Positions 16,301 through 26,800 are shown, numbered from the stretch's first letter. The stretch: 64,000 bases of DNA from Lactobacillus sp. PV034 (GCF_014522305.1 NZ_CP041982.1:1493001-1557000), one strand, 5' to 3'. Numbers and translations are program-made. The notes: a model not told the origin generated them from the sequence alone.

Positions 16301-19115
16301 AGCAAAATTCCCAGATGGAACTGCTAAAACTGATCTTGAAAAGACTGTAACTCGTACTATTACTTACGTAGCAACTGGTGAAGAAGCTTACATTAAATTA
16401 GCAAACGGCGAACACAGAGCTATTCCATTTAATACACCTAAGACAGTAACTCAAGATGTTAAGTTTACTGCTGAAGGCATTATTGACAAGGTAACTGGTA
16501 ACTTAGTAACTGTTGATGCAGCTGGTAATATTACTAGCCAAAATGGTAAATTAACTTGGACTCCCGAAGATGGTACTCTTGCTGGTGTAAACTCCCCTGT
16601 AGTTGATTCTTACCACGTAGTAAGCGTAAGTGCTGATTCTAAAGATGGTGTAAATGTAGATGAAACTACTGTTAACCATGACAGCAATAACATTGATGTT
16701 GTTGTAACTTATGCTGCAAATGGTCACTTTATTCCAGTTGATCCAAATGGAAACCCAATTCCAAATGTTCCAGTAGATACTCCACCATACACTACTGATC
16801 CTAAGAATCCAGCAGGTGTAGTTCCAAACGAACCTGTACCAAATATTCCTGGTTACACTCCAAACACACCAACTAAGACTCCAGAAGATCCAGGTAAGGA
16901 TACTCCTGTAACTTACACCAAGAATCCAGAAGCAGCTGTAATTAATGTCAGATACATTGATCAAACTGATGACAATAAGGTTCTTGATTCTACCGCTTTA
17001 GCTGGCGAAATTGGTTCAGCAATTGATGCTAAAGGTGTAGACACTAAGATTACTAATTACGAAAACGAAGGTTACGTATTAGTATCAAACGGCTTTGAAG
17101 CAGCAGGAAAGGACTTTACTGATACTAACAATGGTAAGACTTACGATGTTGTCTTCAAGCATGGTACTGAACCAGTAAACCCACAACATCCAGGCAAACC
17201 AGGTGAACCATTAAATCCTAATGATCCAGAAGCAAAATTCCCAGATGGAACTGCTAAGACAGATCTTGAAAAGACTGTAACTCGTACTATTACCTACGTT
17301 GCTAATGGTGAAGCAGAAGATCATAAATTCGTTGCACCTAAGGCAGTAACTCAAAATATTAAGTTTACTGCTGAAGGCATCATTGACAAGGTAACTGGTA
17401 ACTTGGTAACTGTAGATGCTGCTGGTAATATTACTAGTCAAGAAGGTAAGTTGACTTGGACTCCAGAAGATGGAACTTTAGAAGGTGTAAACTCACCAGT
17501 AGTAAAATACTACCACGTAGTAAGTGTAAGCACTAATTCTAAACATGGTGTAAATGTGGATAGTGTTACTGTTAACCACGATAGTAAGAATATTGATGTC
17601 GTAGTAACTTACGCACCAAATGGTCACATTATTCCAGTTGATCCACAAGGAAACCCAATTCCAAATGTTCCAGTTGATACTCCTCCATATCCAAATGACC
17701 CAACTAACCCATCAAAGGTTGTACCAAATGTACCAGTTCCTGTAATTCCTGGTTACATTCCAGATATTCCAGAAGTTCCTGGTAAGGATCAAACTGTACC
17801 AACTCCACCAAACCCAAGTGACAATAAAAAGGTTACTTACATTAAGCAAGATAACCCACCAGTTGTAAATAATGACGAAGTAGCTGGTGTAGTATCTTAC
17901 ATTGATGATACAACTGGTAAAACTTTAGATACTGTTACCCTTGAAGGTAAAGTAGGCGAAAAGATTACTTACACTACTAACTCAACTATCACTAAGTACG
18001 AAAATGAAGGCTACGACTTTGTTTCAAGTAACTTTGTAAATGGTGATGAAACATTTACTAATGGCAGCAACGTCTTTGAAGTTCACTTTAATGAAGGTAC
18101 TGTACCTGTAAATCCACAAAACCCAGGTAAGCCAGGTGAACCATTGAACCCTAATGATCCAGAAGGTAATGGTCCTAAGTACCCAGATGGCACTGGTGAA
18201 AAAGATCTTAACAAGACTATCACTCGTACTATCAAGTTCGTTGATAACAACGGTAAGGAAGTAGCTAAGAGTATTACTCAACCAGCTCACTTCACTGCAA
18301 GTGGTGTGCTTAACAAGGTAACTGGTAAATGGGTAACTCCATTAACTTGGTCACCAAAGGGTGAAGACTTATCATCAGTTAACGTACCTGTTGTTGAAAA
18401 ACAACACGTAGTAAGCATTGATAAAGATGGTAATGGCTTAACTTCAGTTAAAGGTGTAACAGTAACTGTTAACGATAGTGACTACACCGTAACAGTAACT
18501 TACGCACCAAATGGTCATATTGTACCGGTTGATCCTAATGGCAACCCAATTCCAAATGCACCACAACCACAATACCCAACTGATCCTAAGAACCCATCAG
18601 GTGTAGTACCAAATGAACCAGTACCAGACGTACCAGGTTATGTACCTGCACCACACGCACCATCAACAGTGACTCCACATGATCCAGGTGAAAATACTCC
18701 AGTTCCATATGTACCAGTTGAACCAGGTAATCCTGAAACACCAACTGATCCAAACCCAACACCACAACCACATCCACAACCAACTCCAGATGTAGAAATT
18801 CCGGACGAACCAACTCCAGAAGATCCAAGCATCGATGTGCCAATGCCACATCCACAAACACCTGAAGTACCAGAAGAACCAGAAGGCAATACTCCAGCAC
18901 CACATGCAAGTGTTCCAGAAGAACCTGTAAGTGTAAAAGAATTACCAGCAGTTCATGCTAACAAGGTTAGTGAAGATGTACCAATGCCACACGCAACTCA
19001 AGAAACTTTACCTCAAACAGGTGAAAAGACTTCAGTTGTAGGCTTAATTGCCGGAGCTCTTGCTTCAATATTAGGTGTAATCGGATTAGCTAGTCGTCGT
19101 AAGGAAGACAAGTAA
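13308..19115 (+). CDS. LPXTG-anchored mucus-binding (Mub/MucBP-type) repeat adhesin 1
   Basis: This 1935-residue surface protein has a YSIRK-type signal (NHFSIRKLTVGAASVLLG, about residues 20-37) with cleavage near AHAA. A Ser/Ala-rich stalk follows, then an N-terminal domain, then four Mub-like repeats starting near residues 613, 899, 1211 and 1523. Each repeat begins with an ITVNYIDQTD-type strand, contains NGFEAAGKDF or a relative and is linked by GTEPVNPxxPG segments. A Pro/His-rich spacer (MPHPQTPEVP, PAPHAS) leads to LPQTG (1901), a hydrophobic helix and RRKEDK for sortase A. Such proteins bind mucin glycans. ATG 13308 with CGGAGG 6 bases upstream is chosen over an in-frame start at 13266. 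It shares long identical tracts with the next two genes. Confidence 0.92.
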   Translation: MVSKNNKVKKFEQSAQRQNHFSIRKLTVGAASVLLGTSLYFGTQTSQAHAAVESESDVKTTEVAKSEAPASSAAAMPASAANQASSAAISSVASSAVSSAASQASSAALSSAASDATTSSAVDKKSETTTQEFKINKDAKKVDSKKLENALKESKAATTDSTSGVNPLSVLEDYDDDNWDGTEYPGQPGEDGVPDVWQKKYHVKITMINALTGEVMDPKTSGDPKFFVGQYYNNTGVYNRDELAIDSAGDFAIAPYGWKLLNPEEVAKNFQVLDSDIVMPDDIAGMMSYPQGSVIAKKGNVILKTMNDVDMTLYFAPISPVEIKYVAEEQDENGNTVEKNLITYTIDNSNTFGTYTNPWPGQETTDVNGIPIPLGDTPINAYALHIPGFDLIGDATWSGVDTQSKTKDGTNPVVVTFKYKKNSQNEDSKSLTGGALIPSDATETIGGGEAIFNLDYDKYRNYNAPINATFGEQYPGASEALAKLIEQQKKQGWTTLADSGQYKADEVPLANAMTGRRDLTNNQAVTVHYVDQDGNKLADDVILASNPNNPDQTNQGVNPAENWYPEGDWTAPQKKIDGYHVTKTYGEDHGKFMPWAYEVTFEYAKDATPEEAKITVNYIDQTDNNKVLQTVPIQGTIGSAIKYDPATTIKAYEGAGYELVSNGFTEAGKEYSDANNGKSYDIIFKHGTQPVNPENPGAGYTKTQLQDEVTRTITYVGAEDASPKTVTQNVKFTAAGTMDKVTGKLVTLNADGSIANEDGKLTWTPDSATLDGVNSPVVPNYHVVSVSSDSKDGVNVDPITVNHDSVDSTVVVKYAPNGHIIPVDPDGNEIPGAPHPQYPTDPKNPAGVVPNEPTPNVPGYTTPTKEITPEDPGKDTPVVYTKNEGKVPGDAPTVTNPEAAVITVNYIDQTDNNKVLASEKLAGEDGSAIDTNSVDTKIADYENEGYVLVSNGFEAAGKDFTTANNGKTYDVIFKHGTEPVNPNHPGKPGEPLNPKDPEAKFPDGTAKTDLEKTVTRTITYVATGEEAYIKLANGEHRAIPFNTPKTVTQDVKFTAEGIIDKVTGNLVTVDAAGNITSQNGKLTWTPEDGTLAGVNSPVVDSYHVVSVSADSKDGVNVDETTVNHDSNNIDVVVTYAANGHFIPVDPNGNPIPNVPVDTPPYTTDPKNPAGVVPNEPVPNIPGYTPNTPTKTPEDPGKDTPVTYTKNPEAAVINVRYIDQTDDNKVLDSTALAGEIGSAIDAKGVDTKITNYENEGYVLVSNGFEAAGKDFTDTNNGKTYDVVFKHGTEPVNPQHPGKPGEPLNPNDPEAKFPDGTAKTDLEKTVTRTITYVANGEAEDHKFVAPKAVTQNIKFTAEGIIDKVTGNLVTVDAAGNITSQEGKLTWTPEDGTLEGVNSPVVKYYHVVSVSTNSKHGVNVDSVTVNHDSKNIDVVVTYAPNGHIIPVDPQGNPIPNVPVDTPPYPNDPTNPSKVVPNVPVPVIPGYIPDIPEVPGKDQTVPTPPNPSDNKKVTYIKQDNPPVVNNDEVAGVVSYIDDTTGKTLDTVTLEGKVGEKITYTTNSTITKYENEGYDFVSSNFVNGDETFTNGSNVFEVHFNEGTVPVNPQNPGKPGEPLNPNDPEGNGPKYPDGTGEKDLNKTITRTIKFVDNNGKEVAKSITQPAHFTASGVLNKVTGKWVTPLTWSPKGEDLSSVNVPVVEKQHVVSIDKDGNGLTSVKGVTVTVNDSDYTVTVTYAPNGHIVPVDPNGNPIPNAPQPQYPTDPKNPSGVVPNEPVPDVPGYVPAPHAPSTVTPHDPGENTPVPYVPVEPGNPETPTDPNPTPQPHPQPTPDVEIPDEPTPEDPSIDVPMPHPQTPEVPEEPEGNTPAPHASVPEEPVSVKELPAVHANKVSEDVPMPHATQETLPQTGEKTSVVGLIAGALASILGVIGLASRRKEDK
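15975..16324 (+). repeat. 350-bp tract identical between adhesins 1 and 2 (copy 1)
   Basis: Bases 15975-16324 match 20956-21305 without any difference, while flanking repeat DNA has diverged. The tract covers most of one Mub-type repeat plus its proline linker. This pattern indicates recent gene conversion or duplication. Confidence 0.9.
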
Positions 19116-19155
19116 TTTAAAGTCATATTATTTCTAAAAAAACTAATCGTCTAAA

Positions 19156-19184
19156 AAAGAGATTCCGTAAGGAGTCTCTTTTTT
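19156..19184 (+). terminator. Terminator after adhesin 1
   Basis: AAAGAGATTCC and GGAGTCTCTTT form a stem (one mismatch) around GTAA, followed by a T run. The same stem sequence family ends all three adhesin genes. Confidence 0.88.
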
Positions 19185-19467
19185 GTATATATACTTAATA
19201 TATTATTTAAAAAATATGAAACAACGTAAATTTTAAAAATATTGAAGTTTTTATTTTAATTATTTATTAGGGTGTTATTTAATAACCGTCGCTAAGCTCT
19301 TAATAGTCGTTAGATAATCGTTACATAATTAAAAGACGACTTTGAAATTAGTTGATAATATTGATGTTGAAATGTTATTTATTAACTATTGCCATATCTA
19401 TAACGAGTGTTATATTTAATACATAGCTTATTGAATTATTAGTTCACAATTAAAACGGAGGAAAAGA
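19185..19467 (+). promoter_or_regulatory. Upstream region of adhesin 2 with GTTAT dyads and promoter
   Basis: This gene-free stretch (with the terminator, 352 bases) carries AACAACGTAAATTT near 19222, the dyad GTTATTTAATAAC (19274-19286) and a related GTTATTTATTAAC (19374-19386) exactly 100 bases later. The promoter is TTGCCA (19389-19394), 16 bases, TATATT (19411-19416), and ATAAC-N4-GTTAT (19400-19413) overlaps the spacer and the -10 box. All elements recur upstream of adhesins 1 and 3. Confidence 0.6.
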
Positions 19468-22400
19468 ATGGTTTCAAAGAATAATAAAATCAAGAAAATG
19501 GAACAAGCAGCACAACGTAACAATCACTTTAGCATTAGAAAGCTAACAGTGGGAGCTGCTTCAGTATTATTAGGGACTTCTTTATACTTAGGTACACAAA
19601 CTAGTCAAGCTCATGCAGCTACTGCTGACGAACCCAAAGAAGCAGTTGTTGTTACACATGATGATACTTCAAATAATAATCAAGATATTGAAACTAAGAC
19701 AACTCAAGCTTTAGCTAACACTGAAACAGCTAAAGCTAATGAAGTTCAATCTAATCAACTTACTGCTAAATCAGCAGATGATCAAGATAGTAAAGCTGTA
19801 GCAGAAGCAAAAGCAATTCAAGATGCTCCAGCAACTACTAATAGTGAACAAGAAAAAGCAACTACTAAAGATGCCAAGAATCAAACTTACAAAGTTCAGA
19901 TTAATTACTGGAATGATGCTAAAAATACACCATTGACTTATACTGGGAAACTACCTGGTAATAATGGTAGCTTTAGTCAAGAGGTAAAAGCTGGTGATGT
20001 TGTTGGTATTTTGGGAATGGCACCAATGGGATACAAATTATTAAACCCAGAAGCTATTACTTCTAACTTCAAGATGGCTGGTAATGTTGCATATATCGAT
20101 GGTCATGATGTAGATATTACTTTACATTACGCACCACTTTCATCTGTTTATGTAGAGTATGTTGATGAAAAAACTGGCAAAGTATTGTCAACTACTGGAG
20201 TTGGTTCTAATACTTCAAGTAGTCAAAGTATTGCCAATGCTGCCGGTGATGTTATGTATCCAGGTACTTCAAAATTCTTAGTTCATGCTATTGATATCCC
20301 TGGCTATGAATTAGTATCTGATCCAGAATATATTGGTTACTATGATCAAGTTCAATCAGCAGATAATGCAAATCCAATTATTGTGCAATTTAAGTATAAG
20401 AAGATCACTACAAATGAAGATCCAAAAGATGTTAAGGCAGGAGCTGAAGTAGACGGTCAATGGTTTGGCCCAACTTGGGAAAATTTACCAGGAGGTTCTG
20501 CTGTAACTGGGGTATACGGAACTACTTACGGTGAAGAAAATGGTAATCTTGAAGAAAAAGAACAAGTCATGATCAACCGTTATGAAAAGCAAGGTTACAC
20601 TTATGTTGGTACTTTTAACTACCACAAGAATAGCGATTATTACAACTTTAATGAAGGTGGCGTAGCTGTTAATTTAATTCCTAATCAGCCTGTTACCGTA
20701 TATTATGAAGATAAGAATGGGAACCAGCTTGCTACACCAACAGTAATTGCGCAAAATCCTAATAATCCAGATCAAACTAATAATGGTATTGACGAATCAA
20801 ATCACTGGCATCCAACTGGTGATTGGAAAGCAATGGCTAAAGATATTGATGGCTATGTTTTGGATAAGACTTATGGTGCTACTGAAGGTAAATTTGTTCC
20901 TTATGACTATAATGTAACTTTTGTTTACATCAAGAAAGAAGGAAAAGTGCCAGGTGATGCACCTACTGTAACTAACCCAGAAGCAGCAGTAATCACTGTA
21001 AATTACATTGATCAAACTGATAACAATAAGGTTTTAGCTTCTGAAAAATTAGCCGGTGAAGATGGCTCAGCTATTGATACCAATAGTGTAGACACTAAGA
21101 TTGCTGATTACGAAAACGAAGGTTACGTATTAGTATCAAACGGCTTTGAAGCAGCAGGTAAGGACTTTACTACTGCAAATAATGGTAAGACTTACGATGT
21201 TATTTTCAAGCACGGTACTGAACCAGTAAATCCAAATCACCCAGGTAAGCCAGGTGAACCATTAAATCCTAAAGATCCAGAAGCAAAATTCCCAGATGGA
21301 ACTGCAAAGACAGATCTTGAAAAGACAGTAACTCGCACTATTACTTATGTTGCAAGTAGCCAAAAAGATGGCTATCCATTTGTTGCACCTAAGACAGTAA
21401 CTCAAAATGTTAAGTTTACTGCTGCAGGTATTATTGACAAGGTAACTGGTAACTTAGTAACTGTTGATGCAGCTGGTAATATTACTAGCCAAGATGGTAA
21501 GTTAACCTGGACCCCAGAATCTTCAACTCTTGCTGGTGTAACCACACCAGTTGTGGCAAACTACCACGTAGTAAGTGTCAATGCAGATTCTAAAGACGGC
21601 GTAAATGTTGATGCAATTACTGTTAACCATGACAGCAATAACATTGATGTTGTTGTAACTTACGCACCAAACGGTCACATTATTCCGGTAGATCCAAATG
21701 GTAACCCAATTCCAAACGTACCAGTTGACACTCCACCATACACTACTGACCCACACAATCCATCTAAGGTTGTACCAAATGAACCAGTTCCAGTAATTCC
21801 TGGTTATATTCCAGATATTCCAGAAGTTCCTGGTAAGGACCAAACAGTACCAACTCCACCAAACCCAAGTGATGATATTAAGGTTCCTTACATTAAGAAG
21901 GAAACTTCAACAATGCCGCCACTTGTAGATACTAAGCCTGAAGCAGTAATTGGCCAAGTTGCTTACATTGACGATACAACTGGTAAGACTTTGTCAACTG
22001 CAACAATTGCTGGTGAAGTAGGTCAAAAGATTGATTACACTACTACTGGAACTATTACTAAGTATGAAAACGAAGGCTATGATTTTGTTTCAAGTGACTT
22101 CGTCAATGGGAATGAAATTTTTGAAAAGGGGGGCAATGACTTTACGGTGCATTTTAAGCATGGCATTATTCCAGTAAACCCACAAAACCCAGGTAGACCA
22201 GGTGAACCATTGAACCCTAACGATCCAGAAGGCAATGGTCCTAAGTATCCAGATGGTACTAAGGAAGATGATCTTGTAAAAGACGTGACTCGTACTATCA
22301 AGTTTGTTGATCAAAATGGTAATGAAGTAGCTAAGACTGTTACTCAACCTGCTCACTTCACTGCTGCAGGAAAACTTGATAAAGTAACTGGCAAATGGGT

Positions 22401-23466
22401 AACACCATTAACTTGGACTCCAGATAATGAAAAATTATCATCAGTAGCTGTACCAGTTGTTGAAAAACAACACGTAATAAGTATTGATAAAGATGATAAT
22501 GGTTTAACTTCAGTAAATGGTGTGACTGTGAACCATGATACTGAAAGTTACGTTGTAACTGTAACTTACGCACCAAACGGTCACATTATCCCAGTTGATC
22601 CAAATGGAAACCCAATTCCAAACGTACCAGTGGACACACCACCATATCCAACAGATCCAACTAATCCATCAAAAGTTGTACCAAATGTACCAGTCCCAGT
22701 AATTCCTGGTTACATTCCAGATATTCCATCTAAGAATGATAAGGTTCCAACTCCACCAAATCCAAGTGATGATATTAAGGTTCCTTACATTAAGAAGGAA
22801 ACTTCAACAATGCCACCACTTGTAGATACTAAGCCTGAAGCAGCCATTGATATAATTAAATACATTAATGATACAACTGGTGAAACAATGTCAGAAGTTA
22901 AGGTGGCAGGTGAAGTAGGCTCTAAGGTAACTTATACGACTACCAAAGCAATTTCCGACTATGTAGGAAAAGGTTATAAGTTTGTCTCAAGTAACTTCGA
23001 TAACGGAAATGAAGTATTTGTCAAAGGTGGTCAATCATTTGAAGTTCACTTTACTCAAAGTAATGAACCAATTGAACCAAATACTCCAGAAGATCCAAAT
23101 CCAACACCACAACCACATCCACAAACCCCATCAGAAAATATTCCTGATGAACCAACTCCAGAAGACCCAGATGTGCCAATGCCACATCCACAAACTCCTG
23201 AAGTTCCAGAAGAACCAGAAGACAACACCCCAGCACCACATGCAAGTATTCCAGAGGAACCGGTAAGTGATGATGAAGGTGAAGTACCTGTAGTTCACGC
23301 AAATAAAGTGGATGCCAATGATGATGTACCAATGCCACATGCAACGCAAGAAGCATTACCTCAAACAGGTGAAAAGACTACTTCTGCAGTTGGCATTATC
23401 GCTGGAGCAATTGCCTCAGTATTAGGCATTATTGGTTTGGCAGGTCGTCGTAAGGAAGACAAGTAA
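19468..23466 (+). CDS. LPXTG-anchored mucus-binding (Mub/MucBP-type) repeat adhesin 2
   Basis: This 1332-residue paralog of adhesin 1 has a YSIRK-type signal (NHFSIRKLTVGAASVLLG), an acidic Ala/Thr-rich stalk and an N-terminal domain with GHDVDITLHYAPLSSVYVEY and YPGTSKFLVHAIDIPGYELV. Mub-like repeats start near residues 506 (AVITVNYIDQTDNN), 825 (VIGQVAYIDDTTGKTL) and 1124 (AIDIIKYINDTTGETM, partial). A Pro/His spacer, LPQTG at about residue 1297 and a C-terminal anchor follow. It would be displayed on the wall by sortase and bind mucus or a related host ligand. Its first Mub repeat DNA is identical over 350 bp to one in adhesin 1. GGAGG lies 7 bases before the ATG. Confidence 0.92.
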   Translation: MVSKNNKIKKMEQAAQRNNHFSIRKLTVGAASVLLGTSLYLGTQTSQAHAATADEPKEAVVVTHDDTSNNNQDIETKTTQALANTETAKANEVQSNQLTAKSADDQDSKAVAEAKAIQDAPATTNSEQEKATTKDAKNQTYKVQINYWNDAKNTPLTYTGKLPGNNGSFSQEVKAGDVVGILGMAPMGYKLLNPEAITSNFKMAGNVAYIDGHDVDITLHYAPLSSVYVEYVDEKTGKVLSTTGVGSNTSSSQSIANAAGDVMYPGTSKFLVHAIDIPGYELVSDPEYIGYYDQVQSADNANPIIVQFKYKKITTNEDPKDVKAGAEVDGQWFGPTWENLPGGSAVTGVYGTTYGEENGNLEEKEQVMINRYEKQGYTYVGTFNYHKNSDYYNFNEGGVAVNLIPNQPVTVYYEDKNGNQLATPTVIAQNPNNPDQTNNGIDESNHWHPTGDWKAMAKDIDGYVLDKTYGATEGKFVPYDYNVTFVYIKKEGKVPGDAPTVTNPEAAVITVNYIDQTDNNKVLASEKLAGEDGSAIDTNSVDTKIADYENEGYVLVSNGFEAAGKDFTTANNGKTYDVIFKHGTEPVNPNHPGKPGEPLNPKDPEAKFPDGTAKTDLEKTVTRTITYVASSQKDGYPFVAPKTVTQNVKFTAAGIIDKVTGNLVTVDAAGNITSQDGKLTWTPESSTLAGVTTPVVANYHVVSVNADSKDGVNVDAITVNHDSNNIDVVVTYAPNGHIIPVDPNGNPIPNVPVDTPPYTTDPHNPSKVVPNEPVPVIPGYIPDIPEVPGKDQTVPTPPNPSDDIKVPYIKKETSTMPPLVDTKPEAVIGQVAYIDDTTGKTLSTATIAGEVGQKIDYTTTGTITKYENEGYDFVSSDFVNGNEIFEKGGNDFTVHFKHGIIPVNPQNPGRPGEPLNPNDPEGNGPKYPDGTKEDDLVKDVTRTIKFVDQNGNEVAKTVTQPAHFTAAGKLDKVTGKWVTPLTWTPDNEKLSSVAVPVVEKQHVISIDKDDNGLTSVNGVTVNHDTESYVVTVTYAPNGHIIPVDPNGNPIPNVPVDTPPYPTDPTNPSKVVPNVPVPVIPGYIPDIPSKNDKVPTPPNPSDDIKVPYIKKETSTMPPLVDTKPEAAIDIIKYINDTTGETMSEVKVAGEVGSKVTYTTTKAISDYVGKGYKFVSSNFDNGNEVFVKGGQSFEVHFTQSNEPIEPNTPEDPNPTPQPHPQTPSENIPDEPTPEDPDVPMPHPQTPEVPEEPEDNTPAPHASIPEEPVSDDEGEVPVVHANKVDANDDVPMPHATQEALPQTGEKTTSAVGIIAGAIASVLGIIGLAGRRKEDK
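20956..21305 (+). repeat. 350-bp tract identical between adhesins 1 and 2 (copy 2)
   Basis: This is the partner of 15975-16324; the sequences are identical over all 350 bases. The first base differing on the left is GGA versus GGT (codon third position), and on the right GCT versus GCA. Confidence 0.9.
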
Positions 23467-23506
23467 TCGATAGTCATATTAATTCTAATCAATCTAATCA
23501 TCCAAA

Positions 23507-23537
23507 AAAGAGATTCCAGAAGGAATCTCTTTTTTTA
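23507..23537 (+). terminator. Terminator after adhesin 2
   Basis: AAAGAGATTCC (23507-23517) pairs perfectly with GGAATCTCTTT (23522-23532), with AGAA as the loop and a T run after it. Confidence 0.92.
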
Positions 23538-23821
23538 TGTATGGAGTTATTAATGAACACAATAAAAAATAAGAAACAACGCAATTTTAAGAAAAAAAGT
23601 GAATTTTTTTGAGCATTAGTCGTCTGGTGTTATTTAAAACGGGTCTTGATATACAAGCTTAGTGCAAATTAAATGTTACATAACTGAATAAAAGTCTTGA
23701 AATTATTTGTTATTACTGAAATTAATGCGTTATTTAATAAGTGTTGCCAAATTAATAACTAATGTTATATTTAATTATAGCTTATTAAATTATTAGACAT
23801 CGATTAAGACGGAGGAATAAA
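23538..23821 (+). promoter_or_regulatory. Upstream region of adhesin 3 with GTTAT dyads and promoter
   Basis: This gene-free stretch (355 bases with the terminator) carries AACAACGCAATTTT near 23574 and GTTATTTAAAAC (23629-23640). GTTATTTAATAAG (23729-23741) lies exactly 100 bases after it. The promoter is TTGCCA (23744-23749), 16 bases, TATATT (23766-23771), overlapped by ATAAC-N4-GTTAT (23755-23768). The layout matches adhesin 2 base for base in spacing. Confidence 0.6.
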
Positions 23822-26800
23822 ATGGTATCAAAGAATAACAGAATAAAAAAGATGGAACAAGCAGCACAACGCAATAATCACTTTAGTATTAGAAAATTGA
23901 CTATCGGTGCTGCTTCTGTTTTACTTGGAACTTCTTTATATCTAGGTACTCAGACTAGCCAAGCACATGCAGCTGAAGTGGCTAAAGCTGATGAAAAAGT
24001 TGAAGTTGTTAATAATAAATCTAGTGAAGCTGAACCAGTAAGTGCTTCTCCTAGTCAAGCTGATAAAAAAGCTGATGTCACTACTAATAAAGATCAGATT
24101 GGGGTAGCTGTTGACTCTCTAACTAAGGATTCAGTTGAAACTAATCAGGCAGCAAAGCAAAAGACTTCTGCAGAAAACAAAGATACTAAAGAAGAAAAAA
24201 CTGCTAAACTTGATTCTCAAATTGTAAATTCAAAGAAGGTAGTGACAACTACTAATGATGATAAGAATAAAACTTATCATATCAAAGTTACTGCCTGGGA
24301 CGATGCTACTAACGCACCTTTAACCAGGGTATATGGTGATGCTGCTTGGAATTTCAATTTCGAAAATGGTGTTTTAGACGTTGAAAAGAAAAATTCTGAT
24401 TTTGTTTATGATTTAGGTACCGCTCCTCGTGGTTATAAATTAATGAATCCTGACGCTGTTACCGATAACTTTAAACTAGAAGGTAATAATGCTTATCCAA
24501 ATGGCCATGATGTAGATATTACTTTACACTATGCACCTCTTTCACCCGTTTATGTAGAGTATGTAGATGAATCAGGAAAAGTATTATCATTTACGCGTGC
24601 ATTTTCAAATTACTTTAGTAGTCAAAGTATTGCCAATGCTGAAGGTAATCCGATTTATCCAGGCACTTCTCAATATTTAGCTCACGCAATTGATATTCCA
24701 GGGTATGAATTAGTCTCAGCTCCTGAATATGTTGGCTCTTATGATAAGGTACAATCTGCAGGTAACGAAAATCCAATTATTGTACAGTTTAAGTACAAGA
24801 AGGTCTCACCTAATGAAGATCCTAAGGATATTAAGTCTGGAGCGACTTTAAATCAGCAATGGATTGCACCTAGTGTTGAATACTTACCTGGTGAAATTGA
24901 AATTAAAGGACAACAAGGTAAGACATATGGGGAAGCTAATGGTGATATTGAAAAGGAATATCAAGATTTAATTAATCGTTATAACAAGCAAGGGTACAGC
25001 TGGCTAGGAACTTTTAATTATGTCAAGAATGACGAATACTACAATATAAATGCACCTGACAGTATGGTTTATCTCATTCCAAATAAGCCTGTGACTGCTT
25101 ATTATGTTGATCAAAACGGCCAACAAATTGCTGACGCAACTACAATTGAAAAAAATGAAGCTAACCCTGACCAAACTAATAACGGGATTAATTATTCAGA
25201 TCACTGGCATGCAGCTGGTGATTGGAAGCTAACTGCCAAAGATATTGATGGTTATGTTTTAGATAAGACTTATGGAGCTACTGAAGGTAAATTTACGCCA
25301 TATCCTTATACAGTTACTTTTGTCTACACTAAGAAAGAGGAAAAAGTTCCGGATCTACCTCCTGTGATTGATAATGAAGAAGTAGCCGGTGAGGTATTGT
25401 ATATTGATGATACTACTAATACAACTTTAGATAGCGTAGATCTTCATGGTGAAGTAGGCCAAAAGATTAATTATAGTACTGAAGCATCAATTAAAGATTA
25501 CGAAGATAAGGGTTATGACTTTGTTTCAAGTAACTTTAAAAATAATGATGAAGTATTTTCTAATGGAAGCAACGTTTTCGAAGTTCACTTCAAACATGGT
25601 ACTGAACCAGTAAATCCAAATCATCCAGGTGCAGGTTATACATCAACAGAGCTTCAACATAATGTGACTCGTATTATTACCTACGTTGGTGCAGGAGATA
25701 AAACTCCAGGTGCAGTGACTCAAACTGTTAAGTTTGCTGCTCAAGGTACAATGGATAAGGTTACTGGTAAGCTGGTAACTTTGGATAAAGCGGGTAATAT
25801 CGTAAATGAAGATGGTAAGCTAACTTGGACTCCAGATTCAGCAAACCTCAATGCAGTAACTACACCAGTTGTGACAAACTACCATGTAGTAAGTGTAAGT
25901 GCAGATTCTAAAGATGGTATTAATGTAGACAGCATTACTGTTAACCATAATAGTGCCGATAGCAATGTAATTGTTAAATACGCTAAAAATGAAGGAAAAG
26001 TACCAGGTAATGCACCTACTGTAACTGACCCAGAAGCAGTAATTGGTCAAGTTGCTTACATTGACGATACAACTGGCAAGACTTTGTCAAAAGCAACTAT
26101 TGCTGGTGAAGTAGGCCAAAAGATTGACTATAACACTACTTCAACTATTGAGAAGTACGAAGATGAAGGCTACGACTTTGTTTCAAGTAACTTTGATAAT
26201 GGAAATGAAACATTTGCTAAGACTGGCAATGACTTCGAAGTTCACTTCAAGCATGGTACTGAACCAGTAAATCCAAATCATCCAGGTAAACCAGGTGAAC
26301 CATTAAATCCTAATGATCCAGAAGCAAAATTCCCAGATGGAACTGCTAAGACAGATCTTGAAAAGACAGTAACTCGTACAATTACTTATGTTGCTAATGG
26401 TGAAGCAGAAGATCATAAATTTGTTGCACCTAAGACAGTAACTCAAAATATTAAGTTTACTGCTTCAGGTATTATTGACAAGGTAACTGGTAACTTAGTA
26501 ACTGTTGATGCAGCAGGTAATATCACCAGCCAAGATGGTGAATTAACTTGGACTCCAGAATCTACAACACTTAATGGTGTAAAAACACCAGTAGTAAATT
26601 ACTACCACGTAATCAGTGTAAGCGCAGATTCTAAAGATGGTGTAAACGTTGATACTGTTACCGTGGACCACGATAGTGCCAACATTGATGTTGTTGTAAC
26701 TTATGCACCAAATGGCCATATTGTGCCAGTAGATCCAAACGGAAACCCAATTCCAAATGTACCAGTTGATACTCCTCCATATCCAAGTGATCCAACTGAT

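Noticed and set aside
15147..18515. Regularly spaced repeats, considered as a CRISPR array
   Set aside because: The repeats are hundreds of bases long, in frame, and encode protein domains. No short palindromic repeats with unique spacers are present in the window.
14934..23356. Long antisense open frames inside the adhesin genes
   Set aside because: They follow from the biased codon use of the repeat genes (GAA, CCA, ACT on the sense strand), have low-complexity products and lack ribosome sites.
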